Source: Chengkuizengella marina (GTDB lineage: Bacteria > Bacillota > Bacilli > Paenibacillales > KCTC-33759). Taken from it: a DNA stretch of 54,244 bases. The notes below the pieces were generated by a model, which was not told the DNA's origin, did not search any database, and worked only from the letters and a program-made list of their open reading frames with translations. The first letter of the stretch is position 1, and each line of letters begins with the position of its first letter. The translations under genes were made by a program, and so were the position numbers. Location: the NCBI RefSeq assembly GCF_009910845.1, contig NZ_SIJB01000047.1, forward strand, positions 1 to 54,244, written 5' to 3'. This document shows, piece by piece, positions 7,927 to 16,721 of this stretch.

Positions 7927-9177
7927 TCATGAATTTACTGAATATAACATATCTTTTACAGCATTAATGACAGCAAACTTACAATGTGAATAAGTAAGCC
8001 CTCCTTGCATATACGCAATGAACGGTGGACGAATAGGTCCATCTGCAGATAATTCCAAACTTCCCCCTTGAATAAAAGTCCCTGCTCCCATAATAACCGG
8101 ATGATCATAACCTGGCATATCCCAAGGCACAGGAACAACGTGTGCATCTACAGGTGAAGCTTTTTGAATACTTTGTACAAATGAAATTAATTGTTCTCTG
8201 TTTTCAAATTGAACCGCCTGAATTAAATCAGACCTGCTGTCTTTCCAATTTGGATGTGTTTCAAATCCAATTTTTTCAAACATGGATGCAGCGAAGATAC
8301 TCCCTTTTAAAGCTTGTCCTACAAAATGAGGTGCAAGAAATAAACCTTGGTATATTGTACGTGTTGTACCTAACATTGCACCCACCTCTCCTCCAATACC
8401 GGGAGCTGTTAATCGATAAGATGCCAATTCAACATACTTTTTTTTACCTGCTATATATCCACCAGAGGAAGCAATTCCACCCCCAGGGTTTTTAATTAAT
8501 GAGCCAGCTATCAAATCAGCTCCTACTTGGGTAGGTTCAAGAGTTTCTGTAAATTCTCCATAACAATTATCTACAAATACAATCAGTTCAGGATTTATTG
8601 TTTTTATTTTTGAAATCATCTTTTCGATCTCTTTTATAGAAAATGCTGATCTCCATTCATATCCCCTAGAACGTTGAATACCTATAACCTTCGTTTGATT
8701 GTTAATATTTTTAATGATTTCCTCCCAATTCACACTTCCATCCGAAAGAAGATCCACTGCACTGTAATGAATGTCATAGTCCTGTAAAGAACCTAAACCA
8801 TCACCTGATTTACCTATTACATTATGTAATGTATCGTATGGTTTGCCTGTAATAAATAGTAAATGGTCCCCAGGTCTTAATAAACCAAACAAAGCAGTAT
8901 TGATCGTATGGGTACCAGAAACAAAGTGGGGTCTAACGATAGCTGACTCTGCATCAAATACATTTGCATAAACTTTATCTAATATTTCTCGTCCTCTATC
9001 ATTATATCCATATCCCGTTGAATCATTAAAATGAAAATCACTCACTTGGTTTTTTTGAAAAGCATCGATAACCTTCCATTGATTAGTATCAATTCTGGCA
9101 TCTACTGCTTTTAACTTGTGTTCAATCTGTGCCTCTACTTCTTCAACGATTTGTTGTATATCTTCTGGCTTATACAT
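7927..9177 (-). CDS. PLP-dependent methionine gamma-lyase-like protein (YnbB / aluminium-resistance family)
   Basis: The 416-residue protein matches the YnbB family, distant fold-type I PLP enzymes of the Cys/Met-metabolism group. Visible marks are the phosphate-binding region RPHFVSGTHTINTALFGLL, the aspartate in ELIVFVDNCYGEF, and the probable PLP lysine in SLIKNPGGGIASSGGYI. It lies between hflX and glnR as in B. subtilis and overlaps the hflX stop by one base (TAATG). The physiological substrate is not established for the family. Confidence 0.9.
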   Translation of the reverse strand: MYKPEDIQQIVEEVEAQIEHKLKAVDARIDTNQWKVIDAFQKNQVSDFHFNDSTGYGYNDRGREILDKVYANVFDAESAIVRPHFVSGTHTINTALFGLLRPGDHLLFITGKPYDTLHNVIGKSGDGLGSLQDYDIHYSAVDLLSDGSVNWEEIIKNINNQTKVIGIQRSRGYEWRSAFSIKEIEKMISKIKTINPELIVFVDNCYGEFTETLEPTQVGADLIAGSLIKNPGGGIASSGGYIAGKKKYVELASYRLTAPGIGGEVGAMLGTTRTIYQGLFLAPHFVGQALKGSIFAASMFEKIGFETHPNWKDSRSDLIQAVQFENREQLISFVQSIQKASPVDAHVVPVPWDMPGYDHPVIMGAGTFIQGGSLELSADGPIRPPFIAYMQGGLTYSHCKFAVINAVKDMLYSVNS

Positions 9178-10463
9178 TACACTTTTTCTCCTATTTTTTT
9201 GATCTGTTTTTCAATCATTTCCGCATCGTAGGAATGGATACGAACTGTCAAAATCAAGTTGTCTTCATCTAACTTTTCTTCAATCACATCACTTACTTTT
9301 TTTATTAGAGCAATTATTTTTCCTTCTTTTGTAGAAACGGAGTAAGTTTTTACCTGGTCTAAAAGTTTGTTTTGTATTGATAATTTTAATTGCTCTATGT
9401 CTTGTTCATCAAAAGCAGAAATAAACAAATGATCACTATTATTTGCAAATATCATCTTCTTTTGGGAAGATTCACAAATATCCTTTTTATTATATACCAC
9501 GATGGTTTCTTTTCCTTGTACACCTAAATCAAGTAAAACTTCATCAACAACATTCATTTGCTCTTCAATCAACTCTGAAGTACTATCTACAACGTGTAAA
9601 ATAAGATCTGCCTCACGCACTTCTTCCAGTGTAGCACTAAAGGCTGCAACTAAATCATGAGGCAAATCTTGGATAAATCCGACTGTATCAGTCAATCCAA
9701 CATTTTTACCACTTGGTAATTTCAATGTCCTTAATGTTGGATCTAAAGTAGCAAACAACTGATTCTCAATATATATGTTAGCGCCACCTGTCATTTGTTT
9801 AAGCAAAGTTGATTTTCCTGCATTTGTATAACCCACTAAGGCCACTTGATAGAGGTTTGATTTTTTCCTTCTGACTCTATGTAAGTTTCGATGTCGAGTA
9901 ACCTCTTGAAGTTTCTTTTTTAAATCTGTAATTCGATCTCGAATATGTCGACGATCCATTTCCAATTTGGTTTCACCTGGACCCCTTGTGCCAATCCCTC
10001 CCCCTAAACGCGATAAATTTTTACCATGTCCAGACAATCTAGGTAATAGATAACTTAACTGAGCTAGTTCTACTTGTAAGTAACCTTCCCTAGTGTTAGC
10101 TCTTCCAGCAAATATATCTAGAATCAGTTGTGTTCGATCAATAATTTTGGCATCTAGAAAAAACTCTAAATTTCGAACTTGTGCTCCTGAAAGTTCTTGG
10201 TTGAATATCACCGTATCCACTTCTAGCTCAACTATTTGTTCCTTAATTTCTTCTGCTTTCCCTTTGCCAATAAACCATTTTGAATCAATCGATTTTCGAT
10301 ATTGTTTTATCGTTTCCATAACGTGTAACCCAGCTGTTTCAGCAAGTAATATTAATTCATTCAAAGAATACTCTTCTAACTTTAATTGTTTTGTATCTTG
10401 TAAAATAAGGCTGACTAGCAACACCTTTTCTTTGTTTTTATTATTTGAGTGATGGGTTGGCAT
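9177..10463 (-). CDS. hflX: Ribosome-associated GTPase HflX
   Basis: An N-terminal HflX domain (about residues 20-110), a coiled segment with the GIGTRGPGETKLE motif, then a GTPase domain: GYTNAGKSTLL (G1), DTVGFIQDLP (G3), NKKD (G4). HflX splits stalled ribosomes in stress. I place the start at ATG 10463, behind AGGAGG. An in-frame ATG at 10487 overlaps spoVK but has no ribosome site. The order spoVK-hflX-ynbB-glnR-glnA is that of Bacillus. Confidence 0.94.
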   Translation of the reverse strand: MPTHHSNNKNKEKVLLVSLILQDTKQLKLEEYSLNELILLAETAGLHVMETIKQYRKSIDSKWFIGKGKAEEIKEQIVELEVDTVIFNQELSGAQVRNLEFFLDAKIIDRTQLILDIFAGRANTREGYLQVELAQLSYLLPRLSGHGKNLSRLGGGIGTRGPGETKLEMDRRHIRDRITDLKKKLQEVTRHRNLHRVRRKKSNLYQVALVGYTNAGKSTLLKQMTGGANIYIENQLFATLDPTLRTLKLPSGKNVGLTDTVGFIQDLPHDLVAAFSATLEEVREADLILHVVDSTSELIEEQMNVVDEVLLDLGVQGKETIVVYNKKDICESSQKKMIFANNSDHLFISAFDEQDIEQLKLSIQNKLLDQVKTYSVSTKEGKIIALIKKVSDVIEEKLDEDNLILTVRIHSYDAEMIEKQIKKIGEKV

Positions 10464-10479
10464 TAAAAAGTTGATCCTC

Positions 10480-11475
10480 CTATACATTTTTTTCTAGATT
10501 TGAGTGAGTTTCAAACTTAAAGTCTTCTGGTTGCATATTCATTAAGTCTTGTTTTGAAGGTGATTTTACTTCATTTAGAAGACGAACTGCTTGATGCCTT
10601 ATCGCCTTTTCAATTTGGTTTCTGACATGTCTTGCATTGCTAAATTGATGAGAGTTATAACGTTTTTCATAAGACAAATGATTTCTCAATTTCATTAAGG
10701 TCTGAGGTAAAAAGGTGTATTCTCTTTCTTTCATCATCAACTCAGAAATTTTCACTAGCTGATCAATGGAATAGTCAGGAAACTCTACTTGAATTGGAAA
10801 CCTTGAACTTAATCCAGGGTTTATTTTCAAAAAATCATCCATCTCATTGGAGTAACCAGCTAAAATGAGAATGAAATCATGTTTTAAATCTTCCATTGCT
10901 TTCACTAATGTATCAATCGCTTCTTTACCAAAATCTTTTTCTCCACCTCGAGCAAGGCTATAAGCTTCATCTACAAATAAAATACCACCCACAGATTTTT
11001 TAATCAAATTTCTTGTTTTATTGGCCGTATGTCCAATGTATTCACCAACAAGATCTGCACGCTCAACCTCTACTAATTGACCTTTACTACAAACATCTAG
11101 TGCATGAAACATTTTAGCTATTATTCTAGCTACTGTGGTTTTACCTGTTCCAGGATTTCCTTTAAAAATCATATGGTACACATGTTTATTACTTTGTAAA
11201 CCCGCTTCTTCACGCATTTTTGTCACTTGTAATAAAGCATAAATTTCATACACAAGATCTTTGATTTTTTCTAAACCTATCATTTGTTCAAGTTCAGAAA
11301 TGATTTCTGATAATTTTTCGTTTTTTTCTAGTGGGATCGCTTTCCCGTTTAATTGAAGTTTTGATTTTTCAGACGACACTATATGTTGACGTTCAACATG
11401 TTTAAAAACAACATTAATTTGACGCGTATTTTTTGTAACAATTGTACGTTCATTGCTCAAAACATTTCCATCCAT
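10480..11475 (-). CDS. spoVK: Stage V sporulation protein K, AAA+ ATPase
   Basis: The central AAA+ domain has Walker A GNPGTGKTTVAR, Walker B ILFVDEAYSL, sensor 1 LILAGYSNEM and arginine-finger region NPGLSSRFP. This is the CbbX/SpoVK branch, needed late in spore maturation in B. subtilis. The start ATG 11475 has GAGGTG eight bases upstream; TTG 11478 is also in frame. The N-terminal 60 residues are a variable, possibly partner-binding segment. It directly precedes hflX. Confidence 0.92.
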   Translation of the reverse strand: MDGNVLSNERTIVTKNTRQINVVFKHVERQHIVSSEKSKLQLNGKAIPLEKNEKLSEIISELEQMIGLEKIKDLVYEIYALLQVTKMREEAGLQSNKHVYHMIFKGNPGTGKTTVARIIAKMFHALDVCSKGQLVEVERADLVGEYIGHTANKTRNLIKKSVGGILFVDEAYSLARGGEKDFGKEAIDTLVKAMEDLKHDFILILAGYSNEMDDFLKINPGLSSRFPIQVEFPDYSIDQLVKISELMMKEREYTFLPQTLMKLRNHLSYEKRYNSHQFSNARHVRNQIEKAIRHQAVRLLNEVKSPSKQDLMNMQPEDFKFETHSNLEKNV

Positions 11476-11593
11476 CAAATCATCACCTCAGAGGTAAGGG
11501 TCATACAGTATACGCATATGCCTATATAAAAGTGTTTAAATTTTTTATAGTGCCTATTTAAAAAAAGGTTCGTATTTCATACTTTTATGCTGA

Positions 11594-11624
11594 AAATAAA
11601 AAGAAAATCACCATTCGATGATTT
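11594..11624 (-). terminator. Intrinsic-terminator-like hairpin without an obvious gene
   Basis: Read leftward: AAATCATC, loop GAAT, GGTGATTT, then TCTTTTTATTTTC. The sequence closely matches the terminator after the kinase gene at 13021-13049. No convincing leftward gene precedes it. The rest of 11476-11768 is AT-rich; I see nothing else in it apart from a possible sporulation promoter for spoVK near 11510-11530. Confidence 0.6.
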
Positions 11625-11768
11625 CAGTTATGTGTAATACCCACAGTTTAAAACAATGATCACTCATTACATAAAAACTCACAGCTAAATTAACATCAAT
11701 AACTGGAAGATGTGAAAAAATGTGCGCTTGCATCAGAACACCAGTCCAATCAAGTTAAATATTCTTAA

Positions 11769-11800
11769 CATAGTATATATTACGTCATAGAAAAAGGAGG
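11769..11800 (+). promoter_or_regulatory. Sporulation-type promoter and ribosome site of the 33-aa peptide gene
   Basis: CATAGTATA at 11769-11777 resembles the -10 of late sporulation sigma factors (CATA-start). AGGAGG follows 26 bases later, eight bases before the ATG. A near copy of this whole block occurs at 12208-12239. I cannot assign a single sigma factor because no clear -35 is visible. Confidence 0.5.
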
Positions 11801-11808
11801 GATACTAA

Positions 11809-11910
11809 ATGAGTTGTTATAGTAGACGTTCTGGTAGTGGAGGAGCTGTAATTGTTTTAGTACTATTCATTCTTTTAGTTATCATCTTAGCAGCTGCGAT
11901 TTACGTTTAA
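11809..11910 (+). CDS. YjcZ-like small spore membrane peptide, 33 aa
   Basis: The 33-residue product reads MSCYSRRSGSGGAVIVLVLF followed by ILLVIILAAAIYV. It has a short polar Gly/Ser/Arg head and one transmembrane helix to the end, the layout of the YjcZ family of tiny sporulation proteins. AAAGGAGG lies eight bases before ATG 11809. A sporulation-type -10 lies upstream, and spoVK is the neighbouring gene. The head is shorter and less glycine-rich than in typical members, so the family call is tentative. Confidence 0.75.
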   Translation: MSCYSRRSGSGGAVIVLVLFILLVIILAAAIYV

Positions 11911-11945
11911 AATCAAATAACGTTCAGTAACAGTTAACCAAATTT

Positions 11946-11975
11946 CCGAGATCAATATCGGAGAATCATTTTTCT
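11946..11975 (+). terminator. Weak terminator-like hairpin after the small spore peptide gene
   Basis: CCGAGAT and ATATCGG form a short interrupted stem at 11946-11961, followed by ATTTTT a few bases later. It lies 35 bases beyond the stop of the 33-residue gene. Confidence 0.4.
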
Positions 11976-11990
11976 TTGAATAAATCAACA

Positions 11991-12029
11991 GATAGTCTCA
12001 GTGGAGATCAGATTCCCATTGAGACTATC
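11991..12029. repeat. Long hairpin, GATAGTCTCA/TGAGACTATC
   Basis: Ten exactly inverted bases (11991-12000 against 12020-12029), extended by GTGG/CCAT, form a stem of about 14 pairs with a short loop. No T-run follows on either strand, so it is not an ordinary intrinsic terminator. It lies in a 480-base gap without a recognisable intact gene. Confidence 0.6.
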
Positions 12030-12207
12030 TTAAATTACTAAAATGTATTTACATGTCTCTCTTAGACATATTACAATCATATATTTTATATCAAAAGGAG
12101 TAATAAAAAGGGTTCTAGTCCAATTAAAAGCTATCCTTATTGTATAAAATACTAAAAAATGTGTTCTTATCATAGGGTACTTGTCTATACAAAATGAAGG
12201 TTTTGAA

Positions 12208-12239
12208 CATAATATATATTACCTCTTAGCAATAGGAGG
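12208..12239 (+). promoter_or_regulatory. Decayed copy of the small spore peptide promoter and ribosome site
   Basis: CATAATATATATTAC here aligns with CATAGTATATATTAC at 11769, and AGGAGG follows at the same 26-base distance. No usable start follows: the first ATG (12255) is 15 bases away and opens only 17 codons that run into a terminator. The block looks like the relic of a second small spore gene. Confidence 0.55.
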
Positions 12240-12281
12240 TATTTATCCACCACTATGCGCTCATTTATCTATCTCTACAGG

Positions 12282-12317
12282 AAAAAACCTCACTATTCAT
12301 TTATGTAGTGAGGTTTT
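12282..12317 (-). terminator. Intrinsic terminator of the GNAT gene
   Basis: AAAACCTCACTA and TAGTGAGGTTTT form a perfect 12-pair stem around a 10-base loop. Read leftward it is followed by a T-run. It lies about 80 bases beyond the GNAT stop. Confidence 0.8.
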
Positions 12318-12394
12318 ACTATATGTAAACTAATAAATGAATAAGAGGGTATTTAATAAATGAGTAAATCCATACTAGATTACTGCGTAATCAT

Positions 12395-12943
12395 TCAATC
12401 ACTACACATACGACTATAAATGTCCATTTTTATAGATTCTCCATTTGATGTTTGTTCAACAAATGACGAGGTCTTACTAAATTTATTACTTTCTAATAAT
12501 GCTATTGATTTACTGTTTAAAGAACTGGTACAGGCCTCAATTGATCTAAGTTCCATTTTGTTAAATCCATAATCAACAACTTTTCTTAATGCCTCAGTCA
12601 TAATCCCTTTACCTACGTTTTTAGGGAATAATGCATAACCTAGCTCTGCTTTTAGTTGATCTATCGAAATATTCCAAATGGAAATGGTGCCAAGTATTTT
12701 ATTTGTATTTACATCCGTAATTGCCCATATAATCCACTTATTGTTCTCTATCCCTGTATTCATACGACTGATATAATTTAAGGCTTCTTTAACACTCGTA
12801 TATATTGGCAGGTCAACATACTTAAAATTTTCTTTATTGGACTGATATTCAAAAATAAAATCTGCATCATTCCACTCAAGTTGTCTTAATATTAATCTAT
12901 CCGTCCTTAACGTTGGAAAAGGATTAAAAATAAATTGAACCAT
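12395..12943 (-). CDS. GNAT acetyltransferase, RimJ/RimL-like
   Basis: The opening FPTLRTDRLILRQLEWNDAD is typical of RimJ/RimL-type N-acetyltransferases. It is followed by GTISIWNIS, AELGYALFPKNVGKGIMTEA (acetyl-CoA loop region) and IEACTSSLNSKSIALLESN near the C-terminus. Such proteins acetylate ribosomal protein N-termini or small molecules; the substrate here is unknown. ATG 12943 is preferred, with AGGAGG ten bases upstream. It stands alone with its own terminator. Confidence 0.88.
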   Translation of the reverse strand: MVQFIFNPFPTLRTDRLILRQLEWNDADFIFEYQSNKENFKYVDLPIYTSVKEALNYISRMNTGIENNKWIIWAITDVNTNKILGTISIWNISIDQLKAELGYALFPKNVGKGIMTEALRKVVDYGFNKMELRSIEACTSSLNSKSIALLESNKFSKTSSFVEQTSNGESIKMDIYSRMCSD

Positions 12944-13020
12944 ACCATAAATTCCTCCTATCAATCATTAACTGATAATCATACATTTTATCTTACCACA
13001 CATATGTTCGTTTATTAACA

Positions 13021-13049
13021 ATAAAAAGAAAATCATCATACGATGATTT
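13021..13049 (-). terminator. Intrinsic terminator of the PAS kinase gene
   Basis: Read leftward: AAATCATC, loop GTAT, GATGATTT, then TCTTTTTAT. The stem is a perfect 8-pair inverted repeat about 50 bases past the kinase stop. A near-identical copy lies at 11594-11624. Confidence 0.8.
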
Positions 13050-13101
13050 CCATAAATAAAATACTTCCTATGTTGAATAAATGGGTACTTTTTGCACGTT
13101 A

Positions 13102-15264
13102 TTAATTTAAATAAACACCTTCTAAATCAGGCAGGTAAATTTCAACGGTAGTTCCTTCATTTATCCTGCTGCTAATATGGATTTTTCCATGATGTGCTTC
13201 TAAAATTTTATAACACATCATTAAACCTAAACCCGTGCCTTTTTCTTTCGTAGTATAAAAAGGTTCTCCTAACTTTGCTAAGCGCTCACTTGAAATCCCA
13301 TTTCCTTCATCCTGTACACAAACGATCAGCTTATTACAAATGGATTTAATTTTGACTACTATATTTCCACCATTTGGCATCGCATCAATTGAATTTCCAA
13401 TTATATTCCTAAAGCATTTTTTTAATAGTTTTTCATCACACCTAATATACATTAACTTGGTTTTTATTTTTAAGTGAATTTGAATATTATGCTTCCCTGC
13501 ATCCTTTTTCATAGAAGAAATGACATCCTTGACGATCTTATGAAGATCATGTTTTTCAAGCTCAACAACTTGTGGTTTCGCTAAAGATAAAAATTTGTTC
13601 GTTATCACATGAATATGCTCTAATTCAGATTTCATAATATCAATATGTTTTAAAGTGTCAGGGCAGTTTTTATTTTTCATATTTAGTTCCATAATTCTAA
13701 CAAAACCTTTTAGTGTAGTTAATGGATTTCTGATTTCATGAGCAAAACCAGCAGCTAATTGACTCACTATGGATTGCTTCGTTGTTTTCTGTAATTTTGT
13801 TTCTGTGACATCATCTATTATCCCAATAATCATTGGTTTATCTTGAAACTCCATTAATGAAAACTGTAATTTCAAACTAATGATCGTATTCTTTTTATGC
13901 AATCCTTTACATTTCATTTCAAATTTATTTATATAACCGTCCATCAATTTCTGTAGGTTACGTTGAATCACATTTCTTTCTTCAGTCACGAATAAATCAA
14001 GTATATTTTTTTCTAATAGTTCATTATGAGAATATCCGTACATCTCGCACAATCTTGCATTTACAAAACTAAATTCTCCATCTTGATATAAAAAGATACC
14101 TACAATTGAATTATTTAAGAGTGATTGATATCTAATCCGTGAATGATCCAAATTTGTAATTTCGGTATATGTTCCAACCACTTCAATAGTGTCACCATTC
14201 TTTAACACTGGCTTTAAAGTAACTAAAAAATAAGTGTTTTTTAAATAAATACCTTCGAAGGAAACTATTTTTTGTTCTTCCCATGCTTGACTATAATACT
14301 TTTCTACTCTTTTCAATTCGCTACCATTAAAAAAGTCACTAATCTTTTTACCTACTAGATTTTTTAGTTCAAGTTTCTCTCTTTTCATTATAGAACCGGC
14401 AAATGTAGTATATATAAACTCTCCATCAATTTTTTTACATTTAAATATCAATCCATTATAGTGATGAATCAAATTCAAAGCACTTCTATATTCACTTGCT
14501 TCCCAGAAGATAACATGAGATCCAGCCAATTTGTCATCTACATAAATAGGTAAAAATTTCATTTCAATAGAAAGAGTTTGGCCATTTTTACAGATGATAT
14601 CTATTTCCTTAACATGTGTATAGATTTCACCATCTAAAATTACCTTATGTTTTTTTATGTAATCATTGATATTTTGTTGAATCGTAAAGTTTGTAAGAGG
14701 TTGGTTTAATAACTCTTCCTTTCTATAACCCAATTTTATTCCAACAGCTGTATTTGTGAAAACAATATGACCTTCTAAATCACATGAGATAATTGGAAGG
14801 TTATTATATATTTGAAAAGATTTGAAAAATTGTAACTCTTCCTTTATTTTAACCTCATTCAGTTTACGTGAAGTAATATTTTCAATTGAAAGAGAAATAA
14901 ATGGAACTTCTTCATAAAGAAATATAGAAGCATCTATCGATATCCATAATAATGAATTAACGTTTTTTTCAACTTTATAGGTGTCTATCTTCCCATATAT
15001 CAATGGTTCAAGTTCATGTTTATTTAGTTTTAAATCTTTAATATGAAAGCTTGATTCTATAGGATCAGGGAAATTCTGTTCTGGATAGCCTAATATTGCG
15101 CAAAATTTGTGATTCACTTTTATACATGAGCCAGAGGGGGAAACAATAGCCAACCCATGCGGAGAAGTTTCAAAAAGATGTTTATAAATACTGAGGTCTG
15201 ATCTAGTTAAGAATTTTTGGACAACATCTTCTTGTTTTGATAGAAATGCTTTTTTATCTAACAT
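13102..15264 (-). CDS. Soluble multi-PAS sensor histidine kinase, sporulation-kinase type
   Basis: Four PAS-like domains occupy roughly residues 25-135, 145-255, 260-370 and 375-490. A HisKA domain with H509 (GFAHEIRNPLTTLKGF) and an HATPase domain follow (NSIDAMPNGG, DEGNGIS, GTGLGLMMCY). No transmembrane segment is visible. The H-box sequence is that of the Kin family feeding the Spo0F/Spo0B/Spo0A phosphorelay. No response regulator is adjacent, also typical of Kin kinases. AGGAG precedes ATG 15264. The signal sensed is unknown. Confidence 0.9.
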   Translation of the reverse strand: MLDKKAFLSKQEDVVQKFLTRSDLSIYKHLFETSPHGLAIVSPSGSCIKVNHKFCAILGYPEQNFPDPIESSFHIKDLKLNKHELEPLIYGKIDTYKVEKNVNSLLWISIDASIFLYEEVPFISLSIENITSRKLNEVKIKEELQFFKSFQIYNNLPIISCDLEGHIVFTNTAVGIKLGYRKEELLNQPLTNFTIQQNINDYIKKHKVILDGEIYTHVKEIDIICKNGQTLSIEMKFLPIYVDDKLAGSHVIFWEASEYRSALNLIHHYNGLIFKCKKIDGEFIYTTFAGSIMKREKLELKNLVGKKISDFFNGSELKRVEKYYSQAWEEQKIVSFEGIYLKNTYFLVTLKPVLKNGDTIEVVGTYTEITNLDHSRIRYQSLLNNSIVGIFLYQDGEFSFVNARLCEMYGYSHNELLEKNILDLFVTEERNVIQRNLQKLMDGYINKFEMKCKGLHKKNTIISLKLQFSLMEFQDKPMIIGIIDDVTETKLQKTTKQSIVSQLAAGFAHEIRNPLTTLKGFVRIMELNMKNKNCPDTLKHIDIMKSELEHIHVITNKFLSLAKPQVVELEKHDLHKIVKDVISSMKKDAGKHNIQIHLKIKTKLMYIRCDEKLLKKCFRNIIGNSIDAMPNGGNIVVKIKSICNKLIVCVQDEGNGISSERLAKLGEPFYTTKEKGTGLGLMMCYKILEAHHGKIHISSRINEGTTVEIYLPDLEGVYLN

Positions 15265-15389
15265 ACAAATTCTCCTAGTTTTCTGAATTTTTAGACACGG
15301 TTATTACTATTATATTTCATATACAATAAAATAAAAGTAAATAATTGCTATTTTGAGTCTAATTTTGTTTTTGTTCATATTGTTTAGAT

Positions 15390-16022
15390 TTATACTTTTT
15401 TTGATTTTTTCCTATATATTGGTTTTTTAGGTAATTTGAGTCCAAAATAGACAGATAACATTCTTAACAATACAACGAGTACAAATACAATATAAAACTC
15501 AATAGGAGAATTAACCAAGCCTAGACCTATGACTAACCCTACTAACATTGCCCATAATCCATAGATTTCATCTCTAAAAATTAGTGGTCTCCTACCTGCT
15601 AATAAATCTCTAATGATACCACCACCGCTACCGGTGAGTAGCGCAGCTACAATGACAGCAATAGTTGGAAGATTCATATCCACAGCAAATAAGGCCCCTT
15701 GAATTGAAAAGGCTGCCAATCCAACTGCATCAAAAAACATCCATTGTTTAATAAAATGAAACCATAGGTTTGGAAGTAAAAAAACAATGAACATGGATGT
15801 AATAGCAATTACGAATAAGTTTCCCTGTTCCCACAAGTTTGAAACCGGGATACCCAATAATAAATTTCTAGTGGCCCCACCACCAAAAGCAGTTACAAGT
15901 CCTAAAATTATCACACCTAAAATATCATATCTTTCTTCCATAGCAGCAATAGAGCCACTAACTGCAAAAGCAACTACTCCGATGACAGTAAGTATGTCCC
16001 AAGTCAATGTAATTTCTGACAA
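15390..16022 (-). CDS. TRIC-type cation channel family membrane protein (UPF0126)
   Basis: The 210-residue protein has about seven hydrophobic helices in two repeats. Each repeat carries the family's glycine-rich motif: GGGATRNLLLG near residue 48 and GSGGGIIRDLLAG near 132. These are prokaryotic relatives of trimeric intracellular cation channels. The start is TTG 16022, with AAGGATG upstream; no in-frame ATG gives the full first helix. It has its own spacing from both neighbours and a lysine-rich tail. Confidence 0.88.
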   Translation of the reverse strand: MSEITLTWDILTVIGVVAFAVSGSIAAMEERYDILGVIILGLVTAFGGGATRNLLLGIPVSNLWEQGNLFVIAITSMFIVFLLPNLWFHFIKQWMFFDAVGLAAFSIQGALFAVDMNLPTIAVIVAALLTGSGGGIIRDLLAGRRPLIFRDEIYGLWAMLVGLVIGLGLVNSPIEFYIVFVLVVLLRMLSVYFGLKLPKKPIYRKKSKKV

Positions 16023-16106
16023 TGATTTATCATCCTTTTTTTTGCTTACATAATTTTTAATATCTAGTTAAATTTTTTTTAAAGTTCCTTCCTTTGTTTG
16101 TCCTCA

Positions 16107-16697
16107 TCAAGTCAATAAATAACCTTTATCTAAAGCGTCACGTATCAGTTTCTCTGCATATTCCCATAAAGTTTCTGAACCCTCTGCCATGATTTTATTT
16201 CTGTTATATACTCTTTCTCCTGTCACATGATGTTTTTGCCAGACAGCACCTTGATTATGATAATTTAGAAGCATTGGCTGAAGCCTATCCAAAGCAAGTG
16301 CAAAACGAGATTCAGGTGTATCTCGATTTTCATATTCTTTCCAAAGTTGTATAAATTCTTGCGCTTGATCTAAAGGCAAGAGATGAAATAATCGCTTCGC
16401 AGCCAGCTCTTCCCGCTCCCTTTTATCTTCATGCCCTTTATCATCATACGCAAACGTATCACCTGCATCAATTTCCACGATATCATGAATTAAGAGCATT
16501 TTTAAAACTCGTAACATATTTACAGCATTTTCATTTGCGTATTCATAAAAAACCATACACATCATCGCTAAATGCCAAGAATGTTCTGCATCATTTTCCT
16601 GTCTTGTTTCTCCTATGACATTTGTTTGCCTTAAGATGGTTTTTAGTTTATCAATTTCTATAATAAATTCCATTTGTTGTTTCAATCTTGCATTCAT
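16107..16697 (-). CDS. HD-domain hydrolase, YfbR/5'-deoxynucleotidase-like
   Basis: The protein shows the HD_3 metal-binding pattern: RQENDAEHSWHLAMM, then LLIHDIVEIDAGDTFAYDD and ALALDRLQPMLLNYHNQG. Members such as YfbR hydrolyse deoxynucleoside monophosphates. The 196-residue length fits. The start ATG 16697 has AGAGGTG upstream. It lies 24 bases after the YdcF-like gene, so the two are probably co-transcribed. The exact substrate cannot be told from sequence. Confidence 0.85.
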   Translation of the reverse strand: MNARLKQQMEFIIEIDKLKTILRQTNVIGETRQENDAEHSWHLAMMCMVFYEYANENAVNMLRVLKMLLIHDIVEIDAGDTFAYDDKGHEDKREREELAAKRLFHLLPLDQAQEFIQLWKEYENRDTPESRFALALDRLQPMLLNYHNQGAVWQKHHVTGERVYNRNKIMAEGSETLWEYAEKLIRDALDKGYLLT

Positions 16698-16721
16698 AAA
16701 ATTTCACCTCTGCATAAGATC

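Noticed and set aside
11608..11733. Leftward 41-codon frame (starting MQAHIFSHLPVIDVNLAVSF) ending at the orphan terminator
   Set aside because: The ribosome site is weak, no family is recognisable, and a frame of this length is expected by chance in AT-rich sequence. It remains the only candidate gene for that terminator.
12255..12308. 17-codon rightward frame after the second spore-type leader
   Set aside because: The start is 15 bases from AGGAGG and the frame ends inside a terminator stem.
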